From Heterotrichella gracilis (taxonomy: Eukaryota > Sar > Xanthophyceae > Tribonematales > Xanthonemataceae), in contig JAULBX010028516.1 of NCBI GenBank assembly GCA_032358255.1, positions 1 through 28,434 of the forward strand: a stretch of DNA of 28,434 nt, given 5' to 3'. The translations under genes were made by a program, and so were the position numbers. The notes below the pieces were generated by a model. That model worked only from the letters and a program-made list of their open reading frames with translations. It ran no database searches and had not been told where the DNA came from. How positions within the stretch are numbered: the first letter of the stretch is position 1; each line of letters opens with the position of its first letter. Positions 1 through 10,027 of this stretch are shown here, piece by piece.

Positions 1-75
<75 letters not shown>
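1..75. repeat. Poly-C homopolymer run
   Basis: The first 75 bases are all C, then ordinary mixed sequence begins at once. A pure run of this length at the very edge of a window is more likely a contig-end or assembly artefact (or a real G/C tract that ended the assembly) than a functional element. No telomere-type repeat adjoins it. Confidence 0.95.
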
Positions 76-236
76 AGTCTGTTCTGAACAAAAGGAACAG
101 TTATGCAATTCTGCTGCTTGAAACTCACTTTTTGAGCGTGCTTTTTTCTGCAATTCTGTGTATTCAAGGAAAATCCGCCCCCTTTTATGTTGGCTCTGTC
201 ATGCCCTTAAGAATACTCCCTTGAATATATTTGGTC

Positions 237-2356
237 CTAGAAGATTCTGCCCCGGCATGTTGGCGCCCCACAGTGGCACACATTGTTGCCGGTTGGTGTG
301 CCGGCCTCCAGGCTGGAAGGGTTTGGCCAGTAGTCAATGGTCAACTGCTCGCCATGGGCGATTGGCTTTGAGCTGAAGAAGGCAATCGTGGTTGGACCCC
401 ATGGGAGGTCGAGATCCACAGCCCTGCAGCAGAGGCGCACAGTTGGTGTGGCACAGTACTTTCTTACACTGTCGATGGGTGTTTGCATGGCAGATCATGC
501 CCCATTTTGAATGGATTCAATCATTATGGTTTGTTCTGTTCCGTCGCTTTAAAGGACAGGCTGTAAACCTCTCCTCCATGTTGGCAGCAATGCACAGTCA
601 GATACATAGCCAAAGTGCCTAGGCTAAGCCATATGCTGCGGCAGACATCGAGACTAAACAGATTGGCAGACATGATTGATAAATCAGTATATATACAAGA
701 CCATGCGGAACAGAATATATCAATTGGAACTCTGCATCAGTCATCCTGGCCGGCATGGAAGATACGGAAACCTACCTGATGTTTGGTTTGCAGGAGTGGT
801 TCAGCCAACGGCTGACGTTGCCCTGCCTCTCAGCATCGATCACGCAGCCAGGCAGCAGGCACCACGCTGCGCCGGACTGGCGTGCTGCATTTCTGTGAGT
901 GGCAGGGGATTGTGACCGCGCACGGGATGAGGCTGCTGATGGCACTATGTGCTTTGCAGCGCCTCGCAGACCTTGAATACGACACACAGAGTGGTATAAG
1001 CACCACAGTAGATTGTTTAAGCGGTAGCTGATGGCCCATGCTTTTTGTGCAGGCAAGATTCACAGCTAGTGCCTAGTCGAGTGCACAAGGAAGACTGTGC
1101 CCATTCCAGCTTTCAAGCATGATTAGCGCTCACATGTAGTCTGTTATCAGACCCATTGCAGGTAATGTCCCACCTGGAAAGGACTCGCACAGGGCCTGTG
1201 GCAGAAAGGTTGGCTCTGGTGCCCAGGCATAGCGTTCACCACCTGCATCTTCCCTTGAAGTGTGGCTGATGTGCACCGTCCCAGCATACAGGAATAGCCA
1301 CTGCCCAGCAGGGATCTGCTCCATTGCAAACACACCAGACCCCACCGCAGGGTTTCCGACACCTGTCGTGCCAACCTAGCAGACAATTTTGTGCTCTTGT
1401 CAGTGCCTCATCATGTGTTGGCTCATGTCATTTTGAACGACAGGATGCAATCTATGTGGTCCATTAGGCACTAATCTGTGTCTCATTAGGTGTCCCCATA
1501 AGACCCGCTACCATTTGCAACAAAATCAAGCAAGCATTCAATTGTAAACCAGTGTGTGCATAACATGTCAATACCCAAGGTGCAAAAGCTGGGGAGAGGG
1601 ATTTCCCGTCATTGAAACAACTGCATGCGTTCTTAATGCCAATGGCATCCAGTGACTTACCCAGAACTTGTGCCTGATTTCCCCCTTCACCATAGCCATC
1701 AAGCTGCTTCTTCTCCCAACCAAGGCCTCCAGGGCTTGGACATCCCCATCGGTGGGGGCAAATGCATGGCTGCCCCACTTTGCTGACGCAATGTACGTGA
1801 AATTTGTGAATTGCTCCACTCCCCCTTCCACATACACCGGCAAGGATCCCAGCTGCTTGCTGCCACCTGTTGAGTTGTGTATAGGAAAGAACAGTGAACA
1901 ATGATCTTGGACAGTGCAACTGCTGGACGTTTCAGAGCCGCGTGTAAGCAATGCCAGTGCCACACATATTAGTGCCTTAACCTGTTGCATAAGCAACTGT
2001 ACTGCACTCTGGCTGGTGCTTCTGCCCACAGATTAATATGAATAGCAACATAGGTGACGATACTATAGCTGTAGACAATGTACAATGATTGTCCAACTTC
2101 ATCCATGTGGCCGTGCAATGACAGCTTAGATATATTATAGGCATGCCACCCTAAGCCTCCTCCATATGTGTTGCCACCATCGATATTATGGTGTGTGCCG
2201 CTCCAGGTGCCATGCCGGGTGAGGAGGAGTTGTGACATAGAAGGATTGTACACGCACCTCCTAACAGACTGGCTGCCATGAAGTCAGCCTGCTGCACATG
2301 GAGGGGGTCTTCCTCCTTGGGCTCTTCCCCCTCAGACGTGGAGCTATATCCCTCAG
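237..2356 (-). CDS. SET-domain protein lysine methyltransferase (five exons, 5' end not found)
   Basis: Probable nuclear histone lysine methyltransferase, transferring methyl groups from S-adenosylmethionine. Exons that join in phase are 2356-2258, 1866-1661, 1375-1174, 884-776 and 468-237, all with GT-AG borders. The third exon carries the SET start, VGSGVFAMEQIPAGQWLFLY. The fourth carries VIDAERQGNVSRWLNHSCKP, the AdoMet-binding and pseudoknot motif. The last carries IAFF, GEQLTIDYW with the catalytic-type Tyr, and a post-SET CHCGAPTCRGRIF just before the stop. This order fits the SUV39/SUVH-type arrangement. The first two exons (an acidic segment, then one with LPVYV and FTYI) sit where pre-SET would be but lack its usual cysteine cluster. 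A further possible exon ends at 2515 (residues MALRMLC), but its donor is unclear. The SET and post-SET call is firm; substrate and subfamily are inferred. Confidence 0.85.
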
Positions 2357-2571
2357 CTGCACACAGCACATTGTTTCATCAATCCACATAGTCGCTGTTT
2401 CGTCACCCCACACAGCGATTAATGAACAACACGATTTCCATTTTTCATAGCCACAGAGCATGCGCAATGCCATGATGATCACTCGCACATGCTTGGCCTT
2501 GGTGAGGTTCTGTCTCTGCAACACCAATCAATTTTCTTGAGTGTAAAGGTAATGGGCAGAAGCATGCATCC

Positions 2572-5500
2572 TCACATCTTCCTCCCAGGCAGCATTAGCC
2601 CCGCACAGTCCTGCACTACCGACAATGGGGCAGTGAGCTCACTGCTGCTTGAGCCCTCAGCAGCCTGAGGCCTTTCTAGCAGGGAGAAGATCAGATGGGT
2701 TCCTCCTGCAGAGGGACCCCCACTGCCACTGCCACTGCCACTGCCATTGCCATTGCCATTGCCCATCCTACCACTTGGAGGGGAGGGCTGCAGATCAAAC
2801 ATCTCGCAATAAGCATTGGGGTCTGCCCTGTTACTGCCACTGCCACTGCCACCTCCACTCCCACCACCATCACCACTCCCACCGCCATCGCCCCTGCCAC
2901 TGCCACCGTCATTGCCACCGCCTCCGCTCGCAGGGAAGGGCTGCATGCCATACATCTCCAGGCTGAAGTTGGTGTCAGCATTAGGCCCATCTCGTGTCAC
3001 CTGGCACTCATCCCAGACTTTTGCAGCCTCCTTTTCGCACTCAAACTCCCCCAACACGCTGGAGCATGGGATCTGGAACAGGGCACGTCCAGCTCAGCAA
3101 TCAAAGCCTATAAAGCCCAGGGACGATAAGTAAGCAAGAAGCAAGATTATACTGGCCAGGAACTTGACAAACAAATAAGAAAATAAAAATCAACGGTCTA
3201 CACAGTGCCAAACACAGAACTGCGAGGCGCAAGCACTGCATGACTGGCTATTTATCTGGCTGGAGAGAATGAATGCCTGTAGCTGCATACAATTCGCACA
3301 TGTTACTCACCTTGTGCTGCATGTCCACAGCCAGCCACCTGTCCTCATTGTACCTCACCAATCCTTGTACCGGGAGTCGCACCCCTTGAGCTGAACATAG
3401 TGCAACCCATCGGTCCGCTGCGCAGCACCAATCAGCGGGGCAAATGGAGTGTAATCTGACAAGGGGAAGTTGGTGTCTGCCTGCAGGATATAGAGCAGAA
3501 GTGCCGCTCAGTTCTAGAAGTTGCTTGCCTGATGCTGTGCAACCAGTGACATATCCATCGTACAGTCTGCATCCTACTACGAGTGCATGAGCATCATCAA
3601 AGAATACCGCTAATAAAATATACTAGATACTCGATTAGGCACCCAATCAGGGGTTTTGGAGCAATTGTGGAGCTTGATTGCTGCTGATCCCTGTGCAAAG
3701 AGATGAACCAAGTGTTCACCTTCAGGCCCTGCTCCTTCACTGCCTCCCTATCTGCACAGCGAGCTGCAACATCAGGGGAAGGGAAGTCCTTGGAAGCCTG
3801 CACACCACACAGCCCCACCATTACTTTTGCAAGCGACGACAAGCACTGTTACCAAGGTTGTTTGGAGTACTGTGCAGTCAGGAATGGCTGTGAAGTCTGC
3901 CAAGATGTTAACGCAAGCCGTGTAAGGGTAATTGCGATCTGCAGCTTGGCAATGTGGTCGACACCCATAGTGACTACATACTAGCAACATGTGCAGCAAT
4001 GGGTCGATTGCAATTAAGCCTTGAAGAAAGTTCAATATGCGGGAAACCAGAGATGAGATGACCAGCACAATTGTAAACGTGAACTCTCATATAAGCTAAT
4101 GGCACCTTGCTGTGGGCTAGATGGGCAGCAGGTGGAATTTGTGGACAAGTTTACTTGTCTAGAAAGTGTTTTTACTAGTGATAACACTTTAGATGCGGAG
4201 ATATCACACCGCCTGAGCCGTGCAGGTGGCGCCTTTGCGTTGCTCAGAGGTGTTTGTAACATAACAGGCGCATCAGTCTGCACAAAAAATGCCGGATTTT
4301 TAGTGCAGTGGTGCTGACAATTCTTTTATGGGGCGGACAGCTGGGCTATTAGGCAGCCTCAACTTGCTAGATTAGAGATTTTTCAAAATAATTGTTCAAG
4401 GGCTCTGTGTGGGGTTTCAAGGTTGGTGCACACCCCTATTTCCGTTTTCCTTAGCAAGTTTGGGCAACAAAGCATAAGTGACAAACTCAGGCATATTAGG
4501 CTAAACTGGTTGGGACATTTAGGACGCTTAGCAGACGATCGCAGTCCTAAATGTATGGTGTTTAGTAGGGTAGAGGGGGCAAAGGGGGTAGGTAAGCCAA
4601 GGGCCACGTGGGCTGACCTACTCCAGCAGGACCTCAAGTCGTGTGGGATCAAAAGATGATTCAAACAGTGCCAGGAAAGAGCTGCGTGGCGTCGCATGTG
4701 CAAGACTGACTGCTTATCTGGCTGTATTGCTGGAGGAATGCATGTCACTAACTAACTAACCTTGCTGTGGAGGCCAAGCCGCAATACTCAATTTTATGCA
4801 CAACAACACATAGTGCAGGCCCCCTAAACCAAAATTTTGTTCAAGAAGTGCAGTTTTAAGGGTTGCAAGCATACCATGCCCTTGGCAGTGATCAGCCTCC
4901 ACCTCCCACTGGCATCCCTGCCAATGCCCTTCCATTGCCCCTCAAACCCGCTGCCATTCCCACCCCCCAGTGGCACAGCTCCAGCCACGGGGGGTGCCAC
5001 ACCGCCACCCTGTGACTCTTGGTTCCCAGCACTCCCAGCTGGCATTGGAGTGGCCACCGGCAGCAGGACAGCTGGCAGGCAGATGACGGGTGAGGCAGGC
5101 AGTGGAGGTGTGCTGCCAAGTGGCACCATTATGGAGGCAGGCACTGGCGGGGCCTGGAGGGGTGCCAGAAGGGGGCCCAGGCTGCCAGCTGGACTGGGGT
5201 TCAGTGTGAGTCCTAGGCTGGGTGTGAGACTGGGTGCCTCAGCCAAACTGGCTGCCAGGCTGAGTGCGAGGCTGGGTGCTTGGATGGATGCCGTGCTGCG
5301 CGCCATGCTGCGTGCAAGACTGGAGCCTAGACTGGGCGCTTGACTGGGTGCCACCACCGCCACACTGGGTGTCAGTGGCGAGTGTAGCTGCATGCGGAGG
5401 GGCCCCGGGGATCGCCTCGCAGACAGGAACACATTCTTGATCGCCAGTTGGCGGGCTGGCAGCTCCCGGTGAGGCACAGGGGAAACAGGCTGGGGGCCAT

Positions 5501-7366
5501 GGGATGGCATTTGAGTGGTCACCGCCTCGGGAGTGGTGGGAAAGGCCGGCTCTGGGGTAGAGGCTGAGGGATCAAAAATCCCCACAGTGCCTGCTGGGGA
5601 TGCACCACAGTTCCCACTGGGAGCCCCAAGATCATTGCTGGGAGGGCTCCCATCGTCGCTGGGGATGCTGCGATCATCCCTGGGAGTGCCACTGGTGCGT
5701 TTCGCAAGGCGTTCCCTCCCCGCCCCTCCAGCGCCAGGCTGCGTATCCCCACCTTTGCGGGATTTAGGCCGCTTCCCCAGCACCGATGCATGGGCCGCCG
5801 AGCGGGTAGGGCTGCCTGCAGGGTTTGCTAGTGCTGGATCAGGTGAGGTGGTGGCGGCAGGCCTCTGGCTCAGCAGAGCTGTGGGTGAAATGGCGTCTGC
5901 CACACCACCACCACCACCACTACCACCGGCAGCACAAGCACCAGCACCAGCACCAGCACCGGCACCGGCACCAGCACCAGCACCACCAGCACCAGCACCA
6001 CCACCACCACCTGCTCCGGTGCATGGAACACCACCCTCCGCATTTGATGTGGGCATCGTCCTTGAGCTGCAGGTACACACAGGCATTAGGGTTTAGGATG
6101 TAGAGTTTAGGGTGTTAGCCAAACATTCCGCCTCAAGCCCTCAGTCCGAACCAATGAATTTGCAAGCAAGGAACATCACCATTTTCCCATTACACCATGC
6201 CAAAACCGTCTAAAAACACCCTATCTGAAACCCAGTTCTGAGCCCTTGAATTGTGACTGTAAACGTCTAAATCTTATTTGGACACCATTGCTGGCCCTGG
6301 TGACAATCTTGCAGCCCAAACTCTATATTATAAACCGTAAATTCTACCTGGAAACCATTGCTGGTCAGCAGATCCTACCACCCGTGGTAGCAACCCTGCA
6401 GGACGACGCAGGTAGACGTAGCGCGCATACTTTGCAGTGAAGCGGCGCCCAACAATAGCACTCCTATTGAACAACAAAACCCTGACCCTAAGCCCTGAAA
6501 CTGTTTCTTAGGCTCAAGTCCTTTGAGTCCTAACCATAAACCCCCACCTCCTTACCTGGACACCATTGCCTGCCACCAGATGCTTCCACCCCATGGTGTC
6601 AACCCTGTAGCACGACGCGTAGCCGAAGCATGAGTATTTTGGCAGTGAAGCCGCGCCCTGCCTCGTCAGTCAGGCGCACAATGTCTGTGGTGCGGTTCTC
6701 GCGCATTTGCTTGGGGTCCTGCCTGCGTGAGAGGCCCGGCAAAATGTCTCTGGCCATCTCCTGCAAGCATGTGTACCCTTGTGAGCAGTCAAGCTCTTTC
6801 CAGAACAGAAGCAGTCAGTTTAACGCATTGAAAAGTACATCTGCATGCATGTGTGTGACGCTTTGATTCTGGCAAAGCTAAGATCCAATCGGATAAAACG
6901 CCAATGGGGAGCTTGAACCACTTGCCCATTATTTAATCTATTCAATTGTCTATTATCTATCATCTGGTTATGCATTGCCATTTCGACCATTGGGTTTGGA
7001 GATGAGCATGGAAAAGTTTTGCAAGGGAATAAACGAACATTGTCAGAGCATTAAAGCAGGAATGTAATAACACATGTTAAGGACACAAACTAAGTCAGAA
7101 GCCTCGCGCCAGTTCATTACAGCCGGTGTTTGGCAGTGGCTAAATGTGCGTCACTTGCAAGAGGGTGAAAAAAAGGTGCACCGATGCCTCCAAGCCCTAA
7201 GCAAGGTTGTTGCATGACATGGCTCCATGGCACGCTCACCGTACCTTTGTTGCATTGAGGAACCTGTCGAATTCTCCATAATCGAGGACTTTTGAGTACC
7301 ATACCTCCTGTACCAGGTCTGTGCCTGCTGTGGCGGGTCGCGGGGGATACCGCGCTGTTCTGCGAC
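2572..7366 (-). CDS. B3-like plus double AP2-domain transcription factor (frame-broken in this assembly)
   Basis: Probable nuclear DNA-binding transcription factor. Exons 6066-4875 (or from ATG 6086), 3797-3720, 3480-3311 and 3072-2572 give two AP2 domains. Domain 1 runs from FEGQWKGIGRDASGRW across two introns to GLKADTNFPLSDY. Domain 2 runs from CDSRYK and RYNEDRWLAVDMQHK to VLGEFECEKEAAKVWDE and GPNADTNFSL. Exon 3 is 170 nt where phase needs 171, so one base is missing after SRYK (near 3360). Upstream exons 7366-7240 and about 6806-6556 look like a B3 domain: VRLTDEAGRGFTAK, then GWKHLVAGNGVQ, then LKDDAHIKC at the start of the next exon. That stretch needs two further single-base corrections. 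Gly/Ala, Gly/Ser and Pro/Ser tracts link the domains, and KRPKSRK resembles a nuclear localisation signal. The AP2 call is firm; joining the B3 part is likely. The true start was not found. Confidence 0.8.
2715..2935. repeat. Gly/Ser-coding hexanucleotide low-complexity repeats
   Basis: Degenerate GGCAGT/GGCAAT units (on the minus strand) occur in two blocks, about 2720-2765 and 2828-2935. They encode Gly-Ser and Gly-Asn runs in the last exon of the AP2 protein. Read on the plus strand the same DNA gives His/Cys- or Pro-rich ORFs, which are shadows. Confidence 0.85.
3203..3316 (+). mobile_element. LINE 3'-tail relic in an AP2-gene intron
   Basis: From CAGTGCCA at 3203, the stretch including TTATCTGGCTG and GAATGC matches, with gaps, the 3' end of the LINE fragment at about 4669-4745. 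It is a short truncated copy on the plus strand, antisense to the AP2 gene, mostly inside the intron between the third and fourth AP2 exons. Its right end, CATGTTACTCACCTTGTG, reaches the exon border and is also found at about 16168. Confidence 0.5.
4096..4760 (+). mobile_element. Decayed LINE (non-LTR retrotransposon) fragment, RT C-terminal part
   Basis: This is a truncated 3' end of a non-LTR retrotransposon ORF2. It reads VFTSDNTLDAEISHRLSRAG, then after a frame change FSAVVLTILLWG, after another ADSWAIRQPQLARLE, then RLNWLGHLGRLADD and GKPRATWADLLQQDLK. These are the familiar segments that follow reverse transcriptase domains in plant and algal LINEs: the SD..LD.EI..R block, the LL.G...W block, and the RWLGH..R..D...P block. 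At least two frameshifts and a stop make it inactive. The tail ends in CTAACTAACTAACC. It lies antisense inside the 1.08-kb intron splitting the first AP2 domain. Upstream RT and endonuclease are absent. Confidence 0.85.
5195..5345. repeat. Imperfect minisatellite coding Ala-Pro-Ser-Leu repeats
   Basis: Repeated 12-27 bp words such as CTGGGTG and GGCTGGGTG encode, on the minus strand, the (A)PSLxxSLA-like low-complexity part of the AP2 protein upstream of its first DNA-binding domain. It is probably a disordered linker. Confidence 0.6.
5895..6016. repeat. Gly/Ala-coding trinucleotide and hexanucleotide repeat
   Basis: CACCAGCACCAG and CACCACCAC runs encode, on the minus strand, a Gly-Ala / poly-Gly tract near the start of the long AP2 exon. 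The reading frame changes around here relative to the LKDDAHIKC segment at the exon start. A one-base error in a G run is one way to explain this. Confidence 0.85.
6348..6659 (-). repeat. Duplicated 3' tail of the B3-like exon
   Basis: The last ~104 bases of the B3-like exon (6659-6556, followed by donor GTAAGG) recur at about 6450-6348, followed by GTAGAA, in the next intron. Both copies start GGGCGC..CTTCACTGC and end in CCAG|GT. The copy still reads FTAKY but has diverged by substitutions and small indels. A third, shorter relic of the ccagcaatggtgtcca end lies near 6273-6295. Confidence 0.75.
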
Positions 7367-7422
7367 CTAGCACACACAGAACTTCAAGTAGGTGGGCAAC
7401 TGTATAAGAAAGTAAATAAGTA

Positions 7423-7464
7423 GTGAAGATAAAGACATGTAAAGTGAAGATAAAGACATGTAAA
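7423..7464. repeat. 21-bp tandem duplication
   Basis: Two exact adjacent copies of a 21-bp unit beginning gtgaagataaagacatg lie upstream (minus sense) of the 7366-7240 exon. It is probably intronic or 5' flanking sequence. Confidence 0.9.
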
Positions 7465-7499
7465 GAAAACCCAAATAAAACATAACAATGATGGAAGAC

Positions 7500-10027
7500 A
7501 TGCTGCAGGTTGGTATGCCCTCCCCCCGAAAGAGGCGTTCCCAGCAATTCATTGAGAGCATATCATTTAAGAGCGATTCGTTCTGTATGTGGCCGTGTAC
7601 ATACATACCAATCTGGGTCCTCTTGTTTCTGGCACTCCTGGGTACTGCACTGGGTGCTTGCTGACCCCTCCCCACGCCTCGATTGCGCCGGCCTGGTAAA
7701 AAGGGTAGCAGTGTTTAGCGCCGGCGAATTCTTATTGTACAAGTGGGGCGCAGTACCACCTCTTGTTCGAGAGCGAGTTATACGTAACATACAGCATCAG
7801 GATCAACAAGTGGGCCTTCTACTACAGCTGCTGTTCCCACAAGCAAGGGAAATAGTTGTGTTTTTACACTTTTTTGTGAAAAGTGTGGGCGGCAGTCGGA
7901 AGTGCACGTGGTGCAGCTCCCCTGCACACACCACACCTGGTGGCATTGCAGTGCCTGACGTTAAGGTCCTGGCCTTGTCGATGCTCAATACCCTAGAAGA
8001 CCGCTCTCATCTCCAGGGCAGTAAGGTATATTCTTAGCCTGTTGCTTGAACAGACAGGAGTGGCGCGGGTTACCATAGATCTGTGCAAGTAGGCCTTCAG
8101 ACCTCTGCCAGCCTAACTGCCACTCGGTTGGGTATACCGAGTGCGCACAGGATGGCGTAGTCTACGTGCAAGATACAACCACACAGGGAAGCAACTTGAT
8201 GGCTGTGTTCAGAAGGGTCGCCCAGATTTGGTTCTTGATGCATGCATGCATATGCTGTTGGCCGCAACAAGACAAAATACTGCGGCACTGTACCTGCAGG
8301 ATCACCGGTACGCCAGCATCGTCAGCTAGCTCAGACTACCTGCACCAACCGACGCTTAGCGTGGCTGTGCTTGGCTATACTGTCACCGTTTTTGAAAGCC
8401 TTTTGAAAATCTCGAGTGCCTAGTGGATGCGGATGGGGCGACAACTCGGTAACACTGGGTCCAATACGATACTACCAGGCATAGAAAAACCTATTAGGCT
8501 CATTCCCCTGTTTCGTGCTCCACCCTTAGCCGTCGCTCGGTCTCTGCTGAGAACTGCATCCACGAATGCATGCATGCAATTGGAATGGCTCCTTGCATTT
8601 GCCTGGCTGGCGAGTTTCAACGCTTGCAGTGCCTATCTCAGTCCGTCATAATTCTCTTGCATATTGACTTGGCTCGTTGCTCGGGTGACAGTCTCGCTGC
8701 AACAGCAGTTGTTGGGGCATACTGGTGGGGCACATGTACAACGTGCGGCGTTTTTCATGCCTGGTTTCTTGTCGCAAGAGGCTCTGTCAAGCCTTACGCG
8801 CACACTAAAGAAGTGCAGCAAAAAGTTGCAGCCCCAGGTAGCGTCGCTTGTGGGATTGGAAGGACAGAGTGGGTTGAGCCTCTGGGCGCAGCACTGGTAC
8901 ATACTGTCAAGCTCCAAACCCTGGACAAGGGTAAGGAAGTTCCACGCTGTAAACACGCTATGCGTTCTTCGCTCAAGCACTGTTCAACAGGCTGGCCGTA
9001 TATTGCTGGTACCGTCATTGGAACTGTGAACTCTTGCCTCGATCGACAGGCAAACCTCGCGGCAGAGTGTGCCTGCCCCTGTTGTAGAAGTGACGCACGC
9101 TGAAAGTAACTGTGGGCTCTCATTTTCACAGGTTCAGTTCAAGAGGAGCAGGTGTGTGGTGTCAGACCCCGAGCCGTTCTTGAGGAGCCAGTCTGTAAAG
9201 CTAAGCAAACAAGGAGAAAGAAGAAAACTGCTGCTGTGCCTCTTTTCCATTACTACTCAAAGTTTTTACTCGAAAGCCTTGTCAAGGTGATAAACCCTAA
9301 ATGCCAGCGAATATGGTATATTGCAAGTTGATACATACTTTATTTGAACGTCCGGTCAGTAATTGAACAGTAAGCTCAAAGTGCTAGTACTTAGCACTAT
9401 TATGTATACATGTAGTGATACCAACGGTCAGTCGATCGGCAGTGACACTGAGCAATGACAAACCGAAGGTCTCGACAGGCGTGACTTAAGTGGGCGACAC
9501 AATGGGGGGCATAAAGAATAGAGAGGAGAAAAAGAAGAAAAACAACGTTTTCTCGTAAGTGCAGCGTGTCTCTGATGGCCACACGCACCATAAGCGTTGC
9601 ACGCACACATCCGTCTTATGCATGCATATGCTTATGGCGGCAGGCCGTGCATGTATGCACACACAGTGTGGATGGTGTATGCGAGTGTTTAAAACGTAGA
9701 TGGAACAATGGAGGATATATTCACGGTGTTAGACAATGTCTTGGACGCTTGCCGGGGTTATTATTAGTGAAGGCGAATGCATGCATGTGTGCTTGGGCTG
9801 GACATGCCAGGGCTGCAATACTTATGCAGCATAAGGTATGCTGTCTTTAAAGTGCACTGTATTCGGGGACTACCTCTCCTCAGCTGAAGAACCTCACCCT
9901 GCAAGAAGATTTGTGCTAATCCCTGCTCTTTCCACAAGCATTGCAATAGCAGTTCCATTGCACAATACTGCTTTATAGCTCATGAGCCCTGGAGGACCAC
10001 GCTGCTAACCAACAACGTTGGTTGCAG
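7500..10027. other. 2.5 kb with no supportable gene
   Basis: This interval separates the minus-strand B3/AP2 exons from the first recognised plus-strand helicase exon. It should hold the 5' exons and promoters of both. Open frames up to about 175 codons exist (7510-8037 and 8570-9103, plus), but none shows a motif I recognise or a chain of splice-phase-compatible exons. A good donor GTAAGG occurs near 8930. TGCATGCA words recur (near 8237, 8566, 9620, 9774). Confidence 0.5.

Noticed and set aside
2649-3133. Plus-strand His/Cys- and Pro-rich ORFs
   Set aside because: They are antisense readings of the Gly/Ser-coding repeat in the AP2 exon, with no splice or motif support.
4837-6103. Plus-strand ORFs opposite the long AP2 exon, including a poly-Pro/Ala and a His/Gln-rich one
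   Set aside because: Low-complexity shadows of the minus-strand coding exon, which is supported by the AP2 motif and exact splice phases.
7680-7800. Possible tRNA near a GTTCGAG word
   Set aside because: No matching acceptor or anticodon stems could be formed around it.
8570-9103. Plus-strand 177-codon ORF as a gene or 5' helicase exon
   Set aside because: No motif, several competing frames and no exon chain reaching the 10028 acceptor with the needed phase.
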